The notes beneath the pieces were generated by a model. That model did no database searches and was not told the DNA's origin. It saw nothing but the letters and a program-made list of their open reading frames with translations. DNA of 64,000 nucleotides, taken from the NCBI RefSeq assembly GCF_001282785.1, contig NZ_CVUA01000001.1, forward strand, positions 124,001-188,000, read 5' to 3'. This DNA is from Halolamina sediminis. Its GTDB lineage: Archaea > Halobacteriota > Halobacteria > Halobacteriales > Haloferacaceae. The position numbers and the translations under genes are program-made. Of the stretch, positions 51,959 to 60,079 are shown piece after piece; position 1 is the stretch's first letter; each line of letters opens with the position of its first letter.

Positions 51959-52065
51959 ACCTCGACGGAGGCGGTTCTCGGGTAAATATCCGGCGCCGGG
52001 GCTACTCCGTGTCGGGGGAGGGAAGCTCCACGGTCTACTCGTCTTCGGGGACGAAACAGTCGCCG

Positions 52066-52455
52066 TCAGTACGTTTCGATCTCGACGTCGAGGCGTTCGA
52101 AGTCGGAGACGTTCCGGGTGAGGACTGGTTCGTCGACGACTGCTGCAGTCGCAGCGATGATCACGTCGCCGTCACCGACAGCGTCGCCCTCGCTCGCCAG
52201 TTCGCCCGCCATTCGCCCGGCTTTCCGCATCACGGCGGTGTCAGCAGGGTGGACCGGCTTGGAGGAGAGCACCGTTTCGACCTCTTCCCGCTCCGCTTCG
52301 GACTGCGCCGAACGGCCGATCCCGTAGTACAGTTCGAACAGGGTCATCGCCGACAGCCGTTGCTGGACGAGGTTGCGTTCCAGTTCTTCGGCCTTCTCGA
52401 CGGCCGCCTCGTCGCCGTTCATCAGGTCGATCAGGAACGCCGTATCGAGAAGCAC
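52066..52455 (-). CDS. vapC: VapC-type PIN-domain ribonuclease toxin
   Basis: A 129-aa PIN domain protein. The first acidic residue is in LLDTAFLIDLMNGD, later ones in LFELYYGIGRSA, EGDAVGDGDVIIAATA and LTRNVSDFERL, giving the usual Mg site for RNA cleavage. It starts at GTG one base after the vapB stop (TAG-C-GTG), a typical coupled toxin-antitoxin order. Known archaeal VapC enzymes cut tRNA or rRNA; the target here is unknown. Confidence 0.9.
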   Translation of the reverse strand: MLLDTAFLIDLMNGDEAAVEKAEELERNLVQQRLSAMTLFELYYGIGRSAQSEAEREEVETVLSSKPVHPADTAVMRKAGRMAGELASEGDAVGDGDVIIAATAAVVDEPVLTRNVSDFERLDVEIETY

Positions 52456-52456
52456 G

Positions 52457-52690
52457 CTACGACTCCATCTCCCCGGCGATCTCGTCGAGTTCACGCTCGC
52501 GCCGCTCCCGACGTTCCTCGACGGCGTCACGAAGGGCGTCGGCCTCCTCGTCGTCGAGGATTCCCGCAATATCGAGCAGCGACCGCTCGCCGGCGAGGCG
52601 GAGCACGACGTCGGAGAACGTCTCGTCGTCCTCCTTTCGGGCAGCGAGGCGCTCGTAGGCCTCGTCGGAGAGACGGATGCTCTTGGACAT
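52457..52690 (-). CDS. vapB: VapB-type antitoxin
   Basis: A 77-aa protein with an N-terminal ribbon-helix-helix-like region (MSKSIRLSDEAYERLAARK) for DNA binding and an acidic/basic helical tail (DAVEERRERRERELDEIAGEM) to wrap VapC. A second ATG two codons earlier (52696) sits inside the palindromic operator. It binds its own promoter in known systems. Confidence 0.88.
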   Translation of the reverse strand: MSKSIRLSDEAYERLAARKEDDETFSDVVLRLAGERSLLDIAGILDDEEADALRDAVEERRERRERELDEIAGEMES

Positions 52691-52691
52691 A

Positions 52692-52709
52692 TGCATACAG
52701 TTGTATGCA
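52692..52709. promoter_or_regulatory. vapBC operator palindrome
   Basis: A perfect inverted repeat with 7-bp arms TGCATAC and GTATGCA around AGTT. It covers the upstream ATG and the 5' end of the vapB message, where VapB or the VapBC complex would repress. Confidence 0.6.
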
Positions 52710-52733
52710 GGAGCACAAACCTCTTTCCCTGTC

Positions 52734-53666
52734 CTACTCCGAGTCGGGGAACGGGATCTCCACCGTCTGCCCGTCCTCGGCGACGAAACAGTCGCCGTCG
52801 AACGCGCCAGCCGCCTCGTGTTCGTGCTCGCGGGCGTCGCCGGGGTAGCGCGAGGAGATGTGCGTCAGCGCCAGCCGTCTGGCGCCCGCCCGGCTCGCGA
52901 TCTCGCCGGCCTCGCGGGCGGTCGCGTGGCCGGTCGAGCGCGCGCGATCGGCCATCTCGTCGTCGAACGTCGCGTCGTGGATCAGCAGGTCCGGCTCACA
53001 GGCGATCTCGACGGTCGCCTCGACGGGCCGGGTGTCGCCGGTGTACACGAGCGAGCGCCCGGGCCGCGGCTCACCGACGACCTGCTCGGGCTCGATGACG
53101 CGGCCGTCGTCGAGCTCGACCGGCTCGCCGGCGTGGAGTTTGCCGTACGCCGGCCCGGGCGGGATGTCGAGTTCCGTCTCGGCTTTCTCGCGTTTGAACC
53201 GCCCCTTGCGGTCGTCTTCGAGCAGCGCGTACCCCTGTGAGGTGGTTCGGTGTTCGGTCTCGAACGCGCGGATCTCGAACGCCTCGCCGTCGAGGGCGAC
53301 CGTCCCCGGCGTGACCTCGTTGATGCGGACCGGGAACGCGGTGTCGTGGCCGCCGGCGGTGATCAACTCCCGGAGCTTCCGTCGGGAGCCGGGGGGCGCG
53401 TGGATCGACAGCGCGTCCGTGCGGTCCTGGAAGTCCCAGGTCTGGAGCAGCCCCGGGATGCCGAGGATGTGGTCGCCGTGGAGATGCGTGAGAAAGAGGT
53501 GTTTCACGTCGAACCCCGTGTTGAACCGCATCATCTGGCGCTGGGTGCCCTCGCCGCAGTCGAAGAGGAACCGCTCACCCTCGCGGTTCACCATCACCGC
53601 GCTCGGGGCCCGCCGCGTCGTCGGCACGGCCCCGCTGGTGCCGAGGAACGTCGTCCGGAGAGTCAT
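52734..53666 (-). CDS. rnz: Ribonuclease Z (tRNase Z)
   Basis: A 310-aa short-form tRNase Z that removes tRNA 3' trailers. It has FLFDCGEGTQRQMMRF, the metal motif THLHGDH at residues 60-66, TEHRTTSQGYAL, VYTGDTRP, HDATFDDE and ALTHISSRY. In haloarchaea it is also reported to cut at the tRNA-like structure before 5S rRNA, which is present in this window. Confidence 0.96.
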   Translation of the reverse strand: MTLRTTFLGTSGAVPTTRRAPSAVMVNREGERFLFDCGEGTQRQMMRFNTGFDVKHLFLTHLHGDHILGIPGLLQTWDFQDRTDALSIHAPPGSRRKLRELITAGGHDTAFPVRINEVTPGTVALDGEAFEIRAFETEHRTTSQGYALLEDDRKGRFKREKAETELDIPPGPAYGKLHAGEPVELDDGRVIEPEQVVGEPRPGRSLVYTGDTRPVEATVEIACEPDLLIHDATFDDEMADRARSTGHATAREAGEIASRAGARRLALTHISSRYPGDAREHEHEAAGAFDGDCFVAEDGQTVEIPFPDSE

Positions 53667-53826
53667 GGCTGTGGGTGGTTCGGGCGGCGGTTTACGGCTG
53701 TCGACTCGGTGAACGCCCTCCGCCGGGGTTCCTGCCCGGTTTGCGAGCTTTATCCCACTGAAACGGCCGCCATCCGACTGAAACGCTACCGGGGGTTATC
53801 CCGCTCGAGCGAGTGGACGTAGTACA

Positions 53827-55365
53827 ATGCAACGCCAGACTGTGGCGACGGTTCTCGCTGCGGCCATGCTCCTCGTCGCGGGGTGTGGCTCCGGCGTCGC
53901 TCCGGGCGGGAGCGACGGTAGTGGGGAGGGGACGGTCAACATGTACATCAGCGACCAGAACAACGCGATAGACGACTTCGAGCACCTCAACGTCACGATC
54001 ACGGAGATCGCGGCCCACCGCGTCGACGACTCCGAGAGCGAGACCGAGGCGTCAGAGACCGCGGTCTCCGAGACAGAGGAGATCGACGCCGAGGACGACG
54101 GCTGGGTCACGCGGGACGTCGACAACGTCACCGTCGACCTGACCGAACTCCAGGGCAACAACGCCACGATGGTCGGGCAGATCGACGCGCCCAACGGGAC
54201 GTACGACAAGGTGTTCGTCCACGTTAGCGACGTGAACGGTACGCTGACGGACGGCTCCTCGACCGACGTGAAGCTGCCGAGCAGCAAGCTCCACCTCAAC
54301 GAGGAGTTCACCGTCGGCGACGGCGAGGCGATCGACTTCGTGTTCGACATCACCGTCGTGAAGCGCGGCCAGTCGGGCAGCTACAACATCCAGCCGGTCG
54401 CGAGCGAGTCCGGCCCCGATCAGGAGATCGAGGAGCGCCCCGCCGCGAAGCAGGGCGAGCGTGAGGAGTCGGACGAGGACGAGGAGGCCGAAACGGAGAC
54501 GCCGGCGACGGGGACGCCGACAGCGACGGCCCAGACGAGCGCGAGCCTCGACTTCTACGTCAGCGACGAGCGCAACGCAATCTCGAACTTCGAGCACCTC
54601 AACGTCACTATCGAGAAAGTCGGCGTCCACCGCGCCGACGACGGCGGCGAGAACGAGAGCGCGTGGGTCGAGAAGGACGTGAACAACGTTACCGTCGACC
54701 TAACCGAACTCCAAGGTGCAAACGCCTCCAAGCTCGGAACGCTCGCGGTCCAGAACGGCACCTACGACAAGACGTTCGTCCACGTCGCCGAGATCAACGG
54801 CACGCTCACGAACGGCGAGTCGACGAACGTGAAGCTCCCCAGCGAAAAGCTCCAGCTCAAGAAGGAGTTCACCGTCGGCGACGGTGAGGCGATCGACTTC
54901 GTGTTCGACATCACCGTGTTCGAGGCGGGCAACTCCGGGAAGTACATCCTCAAGCCCGTCGTGGGCGAGTCCGGTACGGGCGATCAGGTCGAGATCGAGG
55001 AGCGGGACGATCGCTCCGAGGCGGCTGAGGCAAACGAGGCTGACGACGACGAGGCCGAGCAGCCCCTCGAACTCTCCCTCGACGGCAACGCGACCGCCGG
55101 CGAGAACGTGACCGTGACGGTCACCCAGAACGGCAGCGCCGTCGCCGGCGCCGCCGTGACGGCAAACGGCGACGAAGTCGGGGAAACCGGCGAGAACGGC
55201 ACGGTCGTCGTGGCCGTGCCCGCCGACGCCGAGGAGCTCGAACTCGAAGCCGAACGCGACGAGGCCGAGGGTGAACTCGAAGTCGCCGTCGAGCAGTCCG
55301 GCGACGACGGGACCCCGACCGAGAACGGCACCGAGTCGTCCGACCTCGCCGCTCCCGTTTTCTAA
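53827..55365 (+). CDS. Lipoprotein with two DUF4382 domains
   Basis: A 512-aa surface lipoprotein: signal peptide with lipobox (AAMLLVAGC), DUF4382 copy 1 (about residues 35-195), an acidic and Thr-rich linker (200-238), DUF4382 copy 2 (239-385), and a C-terminal carboxypeptidase-like Ig domain (ENVTVTVTQNGSAVAGAAVTANG). Many NxS/T sites suggest glycosylation. The two domains are paralogous; a 56-base stretch is almost identical at DNA level. Direct repeats ACTGAAACG lie 50-80 bases upstream. Function unknown. Confidence 0.85.
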   Translation: MQRQTVATVLAAAMLLVAGCGSGVAPGGSDGSGEGTVNMYISDQNNAIDDFEHLNVTITEIAAHRVDDSESETEASETAVSETEEIDAEDDGWVTRDVDNVTVDLTELQGNNATMVGQIDAPNGTYDKVFVHVSDVNGTLTDGSSTDVKLPSSKLHLNEEFTVGDGEAIDFVFDITVVKRGQSGSYNIQPVASESGPDQEIEERPAAKQGEREESDEDEEAETETPATGTPTATAQTSASLDFYVSDERNAISNFEHLNVTIEKVGVHRADDGGENESAWVEKDVNNVTVDLTELQGANASKLGTLAVQNGTYDKTFVHVAEINGTLTNGESTNVKLPSEKLQLKKEFTVGDGEAIDFVFDITVFEAGNSGKYILKPVVGESGTGDQVEIEERDDRSEAAEANEADDDEAEQPLELSLDGNATAGENVTVTVTQNGSAVAGAAVTANGDEVGETGENGTVVVAVPADAEELELEAERDEAEGELEVAVEQSGDDGTPTENGTESSDLAAPVF

Positions 55366-55478
55366 TCACCGCGACCGCGCGGTTTTGCCCCTTCTTTCGA
55401 GCGTTCACGTCGGTAGCGACGGCGCCAGCGTCGCCCGGACCGGGGAGTTCTTACCGTCCGACGGGCTATCCCGATCCG

Positions 55479-56501
55479 ATGGAGAAGCCGCTCTGGACCG
55501 AGCGCCACGCGCCCGCGATCGCGGACCTGCCACAGGCCGAGACCCGCGAACGCCTCCGGCGGGCCGTCGACGAGCCGATGAACCTCGTCGTCCAGGGGCC
55601 GCCGGGCGCGGGCAAGACTGCCGCCGTCCGGGCGCTGGCCCGCGAGGCGCACGAGGACTACGAGAACGATCTCGTGGAGATCAACGTCGCGGACTTCTTC
55701 GATCGCACGAAGAAGGAGATCCGGGAGGACCCCCGCTTCGCGCAGTTCCTCGAGGGGCGGAGCCGGATGGCCAAGCGGGACATGATCAACCGCGTGCTCA
55801 AAGAATCCGCGAGCTACGCGCCGGTCTCGGGGCAGTTCAAGACGATCCTGCTCGACAACGCCGAGGCGATCCGCGAGGACTTCCAGCAGGCGCTGCGCCG
55901 GGTGATGGAGCAACACCACCGTACCACGCAGTTCGTGATCGCGACCCGCCAGCCCTCGAAGCTGATCGCGCCGATCCGGTCGCGGTGTTTCCCGGTGCCC
56001 GTCCGGGCCCCCAGTCACGACGAGATCGAGGCCGTGCTCGCCGAGATCCTCGACGCCGAGGCCGTCGAGTACGACGACGACGGGCTGGAGTTCGTCGCGG
56101 GCTACGCCGACGGCGACCTGCGGAAGGCGGTACTGGGCGCTCAGACGGCCGCCGCCCAGCACGACGAGGTGACGATGCAGGCGGCCTACGAGGTGCTCGA
56201 CGACGTGGGCCACGACGACGAGCTCGCGTCGGCGCTCTCGGCGGCCGCGACGGGCGACTTCTCGACGGCGCGTTCGACCGTCGACGACCTGCTCGACGAG
56301 GGGTACGACGGCGAGGAACTGCTGCAGGAGCTGCTGCGGGTCGCCCGCAGCGAGTACTCGGGGGAGAAGCTCGCCCGACTCTACCGGCTCGCCGGCGAGG
56401 CCGACGCCGACCTGATCGAGGGGAGCGACGACACGATCCACCTCACCCACCTGCTGAGTTCGTGGGCCGCGGGCCGCGAGCGGCTGCGGGGGGAGGCCTG
56501 A
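55479..56501 (+). CDS. rfcC: Replication factor C small subunit paralogue (RfcC)
   Basis: A 340-aa AAA+ clamp-loader subunit. Walker A GPPGAGKT is at residues 40-47; Walker B reads ILLDNAEA (D126, N127, E129) instead of the usual DEAD-like box; the trans-acting arginine motif SRC is at 168-170; a C-terminal collar domain follows. Its sequence differs from the main RfcA small subunit, consistent with the third RFC subunit known in haloarchaea. It is translationally coupled to asd by TGATG. Confidence 0.88.
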   Translation: MEKPLWTERHAPAIADLPQAETRERLRRAVDEPMNLVVQGPPGAGKTAAVRALAREAHEDYENDLVEINVADFFDRTKKEIREDPRFAQFLEGRSRMAKRDMINRVLKESASYAPVSGQFKTILLDNAEAIREDFQQALRRVMEQHHRTTQFVIATRQPSKLIAPIRSRCFPVPVRAPSHDEIEAVLAEILDAEAVEYDDDGLEFVAGYADGDLRKAVLGAQTAAAQHDEVTMQAAYEVLDDVGHDDELASALSAAATGDFSTARSTVDDLLDEGYDGEELLQELLRVARSEYSGEKLARLYRLAGEADADLIEGSDDTIHLTHLLSSWAAGRERLRGEA

Positions 56502-57112
56502 TGGCGCTGCCCCGCCCGTCGCTCGCCCCCGGCGCGCTCCGGTACGGGCTGCCGCCGCTTTTCGCCGGCTTCGTGCTGACGCCGGTCTCGGGGCCGATCG
56601 GTCTCGGGCTGGTCGCGCTGGGGATGGCGGCGGTCCTGTTCCACCGCGACCCCGAGCGCGAGCCGCCCGAATCGGGGTTCGTCGCGCCCGCCGACGGCAG
56701 CGTCTCGGTGATCCGCGAGGAGGAGGGCCGCATCCGCGTCGGCGTGTTCATGAACGTCACCGACGTGCACGTGAACCGCGCGCCCGCCGACGGCACCGTC
56801 GAGTCGGTGACCCACCGTCCCGGCGCGAACAAGCCGGCGTTCTCGAAGGAGTCCGACCGGAACGAGCGCGTCGAGATCGACTGCGGGGAGTACGAACTCT
56901 CGCTGATCGCGGGCTGGTTCGCCCGGCGAATTCATCCGTACGTGGCGGAGGGTGATTCGGTCGAACGCGGGGAGAAGGTCGGCCACATCAGCTTCGGCAG
57001 TCGCGTCGACGTGCTGCTGCCCGAACGAGTGGAGTTCGCGGATCTGCGCGTGAAGGAGGGGGAGGATGTGACTGCGGGGGAGACCGTGGTTGCGGTGGAT
57101 CCCGGGGAGTAG
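56501..57112 (+). CDS. asd: Archaeal-type phosphatidylserine decarboxylase
   Basis: A 203-aa pyruvoyl-dependent enzyme making phosphatidylethanolamine-type archaeal lipid. Two N-terminal membrane helices are followed by APADGSVSVIREEEGRIRVGVFMNVTDVHVNRAP and the self-cleaving motif SFGSRVDVLLPE, where Ser becomes the pyruvoyl group. The ATG overlaps the rfcC stop. Confidence 0.9.
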   Translation: MALPRPSLAPGALRYGLPPLFAGFVLTPVSGPIGLGLVALGMAAVLFHRDPEREPPESGFVAPADGSVSVIREEEGRIRVGVFMNVTDVHVNRAPADGTVESVTHRPGANKPAFSKESDRNERVEIDCGEYELSLIAGWFARRIHPYVAEGDSVERGEKVGHISFGSRVDVLLPERVEFADLRVKEGEDVTAGETVVAVDPGE

Positions 57113-57230
57113 GCTGTTCGGCGTTTCTGTTCGGTCGATTCACCCGAAATATCGGGGTTCGCGTTTGGACAACGAAGTTCGTACCTGAACGTGCTTGAGA
57201 GCGGGGAGTTCCCGTTCTGACCGCGAACAG

Positions 57231-57499
57231 GACCGCGGAGTGAGCATGACCACTTGTGACCGCATCGCCCCGCACAGCCCACAGACCTCCCCACCCGACT
57301 CCTTCCTTCGTTTCACTCAGTCAGTCGTCCCTCGCGCCCGCTCGTCCACGGAGGGACTCGCGCTTCGCGCCGACAGCGACCGCGGTGCGCTGGCGGTGGA
57401 CGCCTCGCGCTCGCCAGCGGTCGGCGAGCGCGGGGGGAGGGGTGGGGACTCGGTGCTGTGCCGGGCCTCGTGCCCGGCACCCTGCGGTCGCAAGTGGTC
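57231..57499 (+). mobile_element. Dispersed intergenic element, copy C, with terminal inverted repeats
   Basis: Occupies most of the 494-base gap between the convergent asd and trmG10 genes. It has the left terminal repeat GACCACTTGTGACCGCA (57248-57264) and right repeat TGCGGTCGCAAGTGGTC (57483-57499), which are inverted with one mismatch. The shared core is 57270-57371, with the hairpin GTCC-ACGGAG-GGAC (57344-57357). Two more hairpins follow: CGCTGGCG/CGCCAGCG (57388-57419) and GTGCCGGGC/GCCCGGCAC (57458-57480). It contains no gene. It resembles a MITE or other non-autonomous element, but no target-site duplication was established. The rest of the gap shows nothing notable. Confidence 0.6.
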
Positions 57500-57606
57500 G
57501 ACGAACGAGCTGCTGTCGCGGTAGCAGCGGTCGCTGTTCGATCAGCCAACGGCAGAGACAACCCGCCTTGATTTCGACTCGAAAAACCTCCCCTTGCTCT
57601 CTCGGT

Positions 57607-58671
57607 CTACTGATCGTCCGGCTGCTTCTCCAGCACGTGGACGTGCCGCGTCAGCGACCGATGGACCCGGCGCTCGAAACGGTCCGTGACCCGCCAGTCC
57701 GTCCCCGAGACCGCCTCGCGCCAGTCCCGGTCGGCCATCAGCACGCAGGTCGCACTGTCGACACTCACTCGCGCCGCCTCCGACAGCGCACCCGCCACGA
57801 GGTCTTCCAACCGATGCGTCGCGATCTTCGACTGCCGGCCGTACGGCGCGTCGAACGCCACGCCGTCGACGGTTCCGTCCCGCAGCGCGAGCGCGGTCGC
57901 GTCCGCTCGCGCGACCGCCGAATCGACACCCTCGACCAGCGCGTCGAGGTTCTCCCGCGTGCCCCGGACCATCTTCCACTGCGCGTCGGTTCCCACCAGA
58001 TCGGCGCCGACGAGCCCGGCTTCGATCAACAGCCCGCCGGTGCCGCACATGGGGTCCAGGATCCGCCGGCCGGGCGCCGCGCCGGCGATGTTCGCGAGCG
58101 CCCGGGCGTCCATCGGCGCCATGCTCCCGGGCTGGAAGAACGGGCGATCCGTGGGCTGGCGATCGCCGAAGTCGCGCTCGGACTCGCAGTCGAGCCAGCC
58201 GAGCACGCAGACCCCCTCGTTGGCGGGGATCTGCCCCTGCTCGGCGGCCGCGGCGTCGCTGTCCGGGTCCGCCAGCCCGTCCTCGGCGGAGAACAGCGCC
58301 CGCAGCTCGTGGTCCGGATCGTCGAGGTCGACCTCGAACCCGCGATCGACGAGCACGCCGCCGAGGCGGCGCTCCGCGGCCGCGGTGCTCACACCAGTGA
58401 GCCCGCGCACGTCGCGGGCACGGACCGCGACGCTACCCTCGCGGTCGATGGTCGCGGCCTCCAGCGCGACCGCGGCGGCGTCGATCCCCGCCTCCGTCCG
58501 GGCGACCAACTCGTCGGCGGCGTGGGTGTACGCCAGCCCGCGGAGGCGGTCGCGGTCGACGTGGCCGGCGCGGGCGAGCCCGGGCGCGAGGATCTCGACG
58601 CCCGCCGCCGCGGCTTCGGCCTCCCGGGCCGCGAACGCGTCGTCCTCGCCAGCCAGTTCGAGACAGTACAC
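57607..58671 (-). CDS. trmG10: tRNA (guanine(10)-N2)-dimethyltransferase
   Basis: A 354-aa enzyme with an N-terminal THUMP domain and a C-terminal Rossmann methyltransferase (ILDPMCGTGGLLIEAGLVGADLVG; AFDAPYGRQSK as the N/D-PPY motif). It methylates G10 of tRNAs. A GTG start at 58671 is preferred because VYCLELAGEDDAFA matches the family N-terminus; an in-frame ATG at 58752 would add 27 low-complexity residues and nearly touch the divergent gene. Confidence 0.88.
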   Translation of the reverse strand: MYCLELAGEDDAFAAREAEAAAAGVEILAPGLARAGHVDRDRLRGLAYTHAADELVARTEAGIDAAAVALEAATIDREGSVAVRARDVRGLTGVSTAAAERRLGGVLVDRGFEVDLDDPDHELRALFSAEDGLADPDSDAAAAEQGQIPANEGVCVLGWLDCESERDFGDRQPTDRPFFQPGSMAPMDARALANIAGAAPGRRILDPMCGTGGLLIEAGLVGADLVGTDAQWKMVRGTRENLDALVEGVDSAVARADATALALRDGTVDGVAFDAPYGRQSKIATHRLEDLVAGALSEAARVSVDSATCVLMADRDWREAVSGTDWRVTDRFERRVHRSLTRHVHVLEKQPDDQ

Positions 58672-58756
58672 GCCCGTGGGTGGGTCGGGGGTGGGAAAGA
58701 GACTGGCGTTCCCGCGGGCAGCCGGGTTTTTGCCTCGGGTCGTCGACGCCACCCCT

Positions 58757-58951
58757 ATGGAGAGATCTCCCTCGCTCGAAGCTCACCTCCGATCGCTCCG
58801 CTCGGTGATCGCCGCGCTCGTCTTCGCGGTCGTGGCGGCGCCCCATCTCGACGCCGGCTTCGCGGTGGCGTTCCTCGTGATCGCTGTATTGCTCGTCGTC
58901 TACTCGTTCGTCCCGACAGCGCGGATCGCGTTCGGTGGACCGGCGGAGTAG
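58757..58951 (+). CDS. Small two-helix membrane protein
   Basis: A 64-aa protein with helices LRSVIAALVFAVVAAPHL and AGFAVAFLVIAVLLVVYSFV. It is divergent from trmG10 and no function is recognised. Confidence 0.6.
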   Translation: MERSPSLEAHLRSLRSVIAALVFAVVAAPHLDAGFAVAFLVIAVLLVVYSFVPTARIAFGGPAE

Positions 58952-59017
58952 GCGGGACTGCCAGCCAGCCCGCCGTCGGCGCCCCCGCTCCGGATTCCGA
59001 CCTGCCGAACCCACCAA

Positions 59018-59026
59018 CCTATTTAA
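59018..59026 (+). promoter_or_regulatory. TATA box of tbp
   Basis: TATTTAAAC, followed 25-33 bases later by the tbp ATG, so the message should be nearly leaderless. A second AT-rich TTAAAG lies next to the start codon. Confidence 0.6.
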
Positions 59027-59050
59027 ACCTCACCGTCGACCCTTAAAGCG

Positions 59051-59611
59051 ATGACCGATCCCAAGGAGACGATCACCATCGAGAACGTCGTTGCCTCGAC
59101 GGGCATCGGCCAGGAGCTCGATCTCCAGAGTGTCGCCATGGATCTGGAGGGCGCCGACTACGACCCCGAGCAGTTCCCCGGGCTGGTCTACCGCACGCAG
59201 GAGCCCAAATCCGCCGCGCTGATCTTCCGTTCGGGGAAGATCGTCTGCACCGGCGCGAAGTCGACCGACGACGTCCACGAGAGCCTCCACATCGTCTTCG
59301 AGAAGCTCCGAGAGCTGAGCATCCCGATCGAGGACGACCCGGAGATCACCGTCCAGAACATCGTCACCAGCGCCGACCTCGGCGAGAGCCTGAACCTCAA
59401 CGCCATCGCGATCGGGCTCGGCCTGGAGAGCATCGAGTACGAGCCCGAGCAGTTCCCCGGGCTGGTCTACCGGCTGGAGGAGCCCGACGTGGTCGCGCTG
59501 CTGTTCGGCTCCGGCAAGCTCGTCATCACGGGCGGGAAGCAGCCCGCCGACGCCGCCGAGGCCGTCGACGTGATCACCGAACGGCTCGACGAACTCGGCC
59601 TGCTGGACTGA
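59051..59611 (+). CDS. tbp: TATA-box-binding protein
   Basis: A 186-aa saddle-shaped general transcription factor made of two direct repeats: ENVVASTGIGQELDLQSVAM and QNIVTSADLGESLNLNAIAI, each containing EQFPGLVYR and SGKI/LV. It binds TATA boxes with TFB. The two halves share a 29-base identical DNA stretch around the EQFPGLVYR codons. Haloarchaea often have several TBPs; this looks like the main, TbpE-like form. Confidence 0.96.
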   Translation: MTDPKETITIENVVASTGIGQELDLQSVAMDLEGADYDPEQFPGLVYRTQEPKSAALIFRSGKIVCTGAKSTDDVHESLHIVFEKLRELSIPIEDDPEITVQNIVTSADLGESLNLNAIAIGLGLESIEYEPEQFPGLVYRLEEPDVVALLFGSGKLVITGGKQPADAAEAVDVITERLDELGLLD

Positions 59612-59616
59612 CAGCC

Positions 59617-60018
59617 GTGGTCTCCTTGGCCGCCGTTTCCCAGTCAGCCACGTTGCAGGCAGCACCGATCGGGGGGTCGACCGTCTCGGTGATCGCGACG
59701 TGGCTCCTGTTCTCCGCGTTCCTCTCCCTCACCGCGTTCATCGCCGCCCGCAACCTGCTCGGCGACGTGTCGCTGCGCCCGCACGCGCTCGTCGGGCCGC
59801 CGATCGCCGCGATCGCCTTCCTCGCGGCGACGTTCGAGTTCTCGCCGCTGCTCGCGCTCGTGGCCGCCCTCGGCGTCGACGCCGCCGTCTTCCGCTACAT
59901 CCACGGGCTGAACCGCCGGCTGCTCGCGGGCGTCGTCGTCATCCACTTCACGGTGAGCGTCATCCTCGGCGCGATTCTGTTCAGCCTGATCGCGCTGATC
60001 GGCTCGGCGCCGGTGTAG
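59617..60018 (+). CDS. Four-helix membrane protein (GTG start)
   Basis: A 133-aa protein with about four transmembrane helices (VIATWLLFSAFLSLTAFIAA; ALVGPPIAAIAFLAATF; LLALVAALGVDAAVF; VVVIHFTVSVILGAILFSLI). It starts 5 bases after tbp, so it is probably cotranscribed with it. No function is recognised. Confidence 0.7.
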   Translation: MVSLAAVSQSATLQAAPIGGSTVSVIATWLLFSAFLSLTAFIAARNLLGDVSLRPHALVGPPIAAIAFLAATFEFSPLLALVAALGVDAAVFRYIHGLNRRLLAGVVVIHFTVSVILGAILFSLIALIGSAPV

Positions 60019-60079
60019 CGCGGGGCCGTCCTCGCCGTGGAACGACGGCTTAACGCCCCCGCCCCCGCCACTGCCGTAC

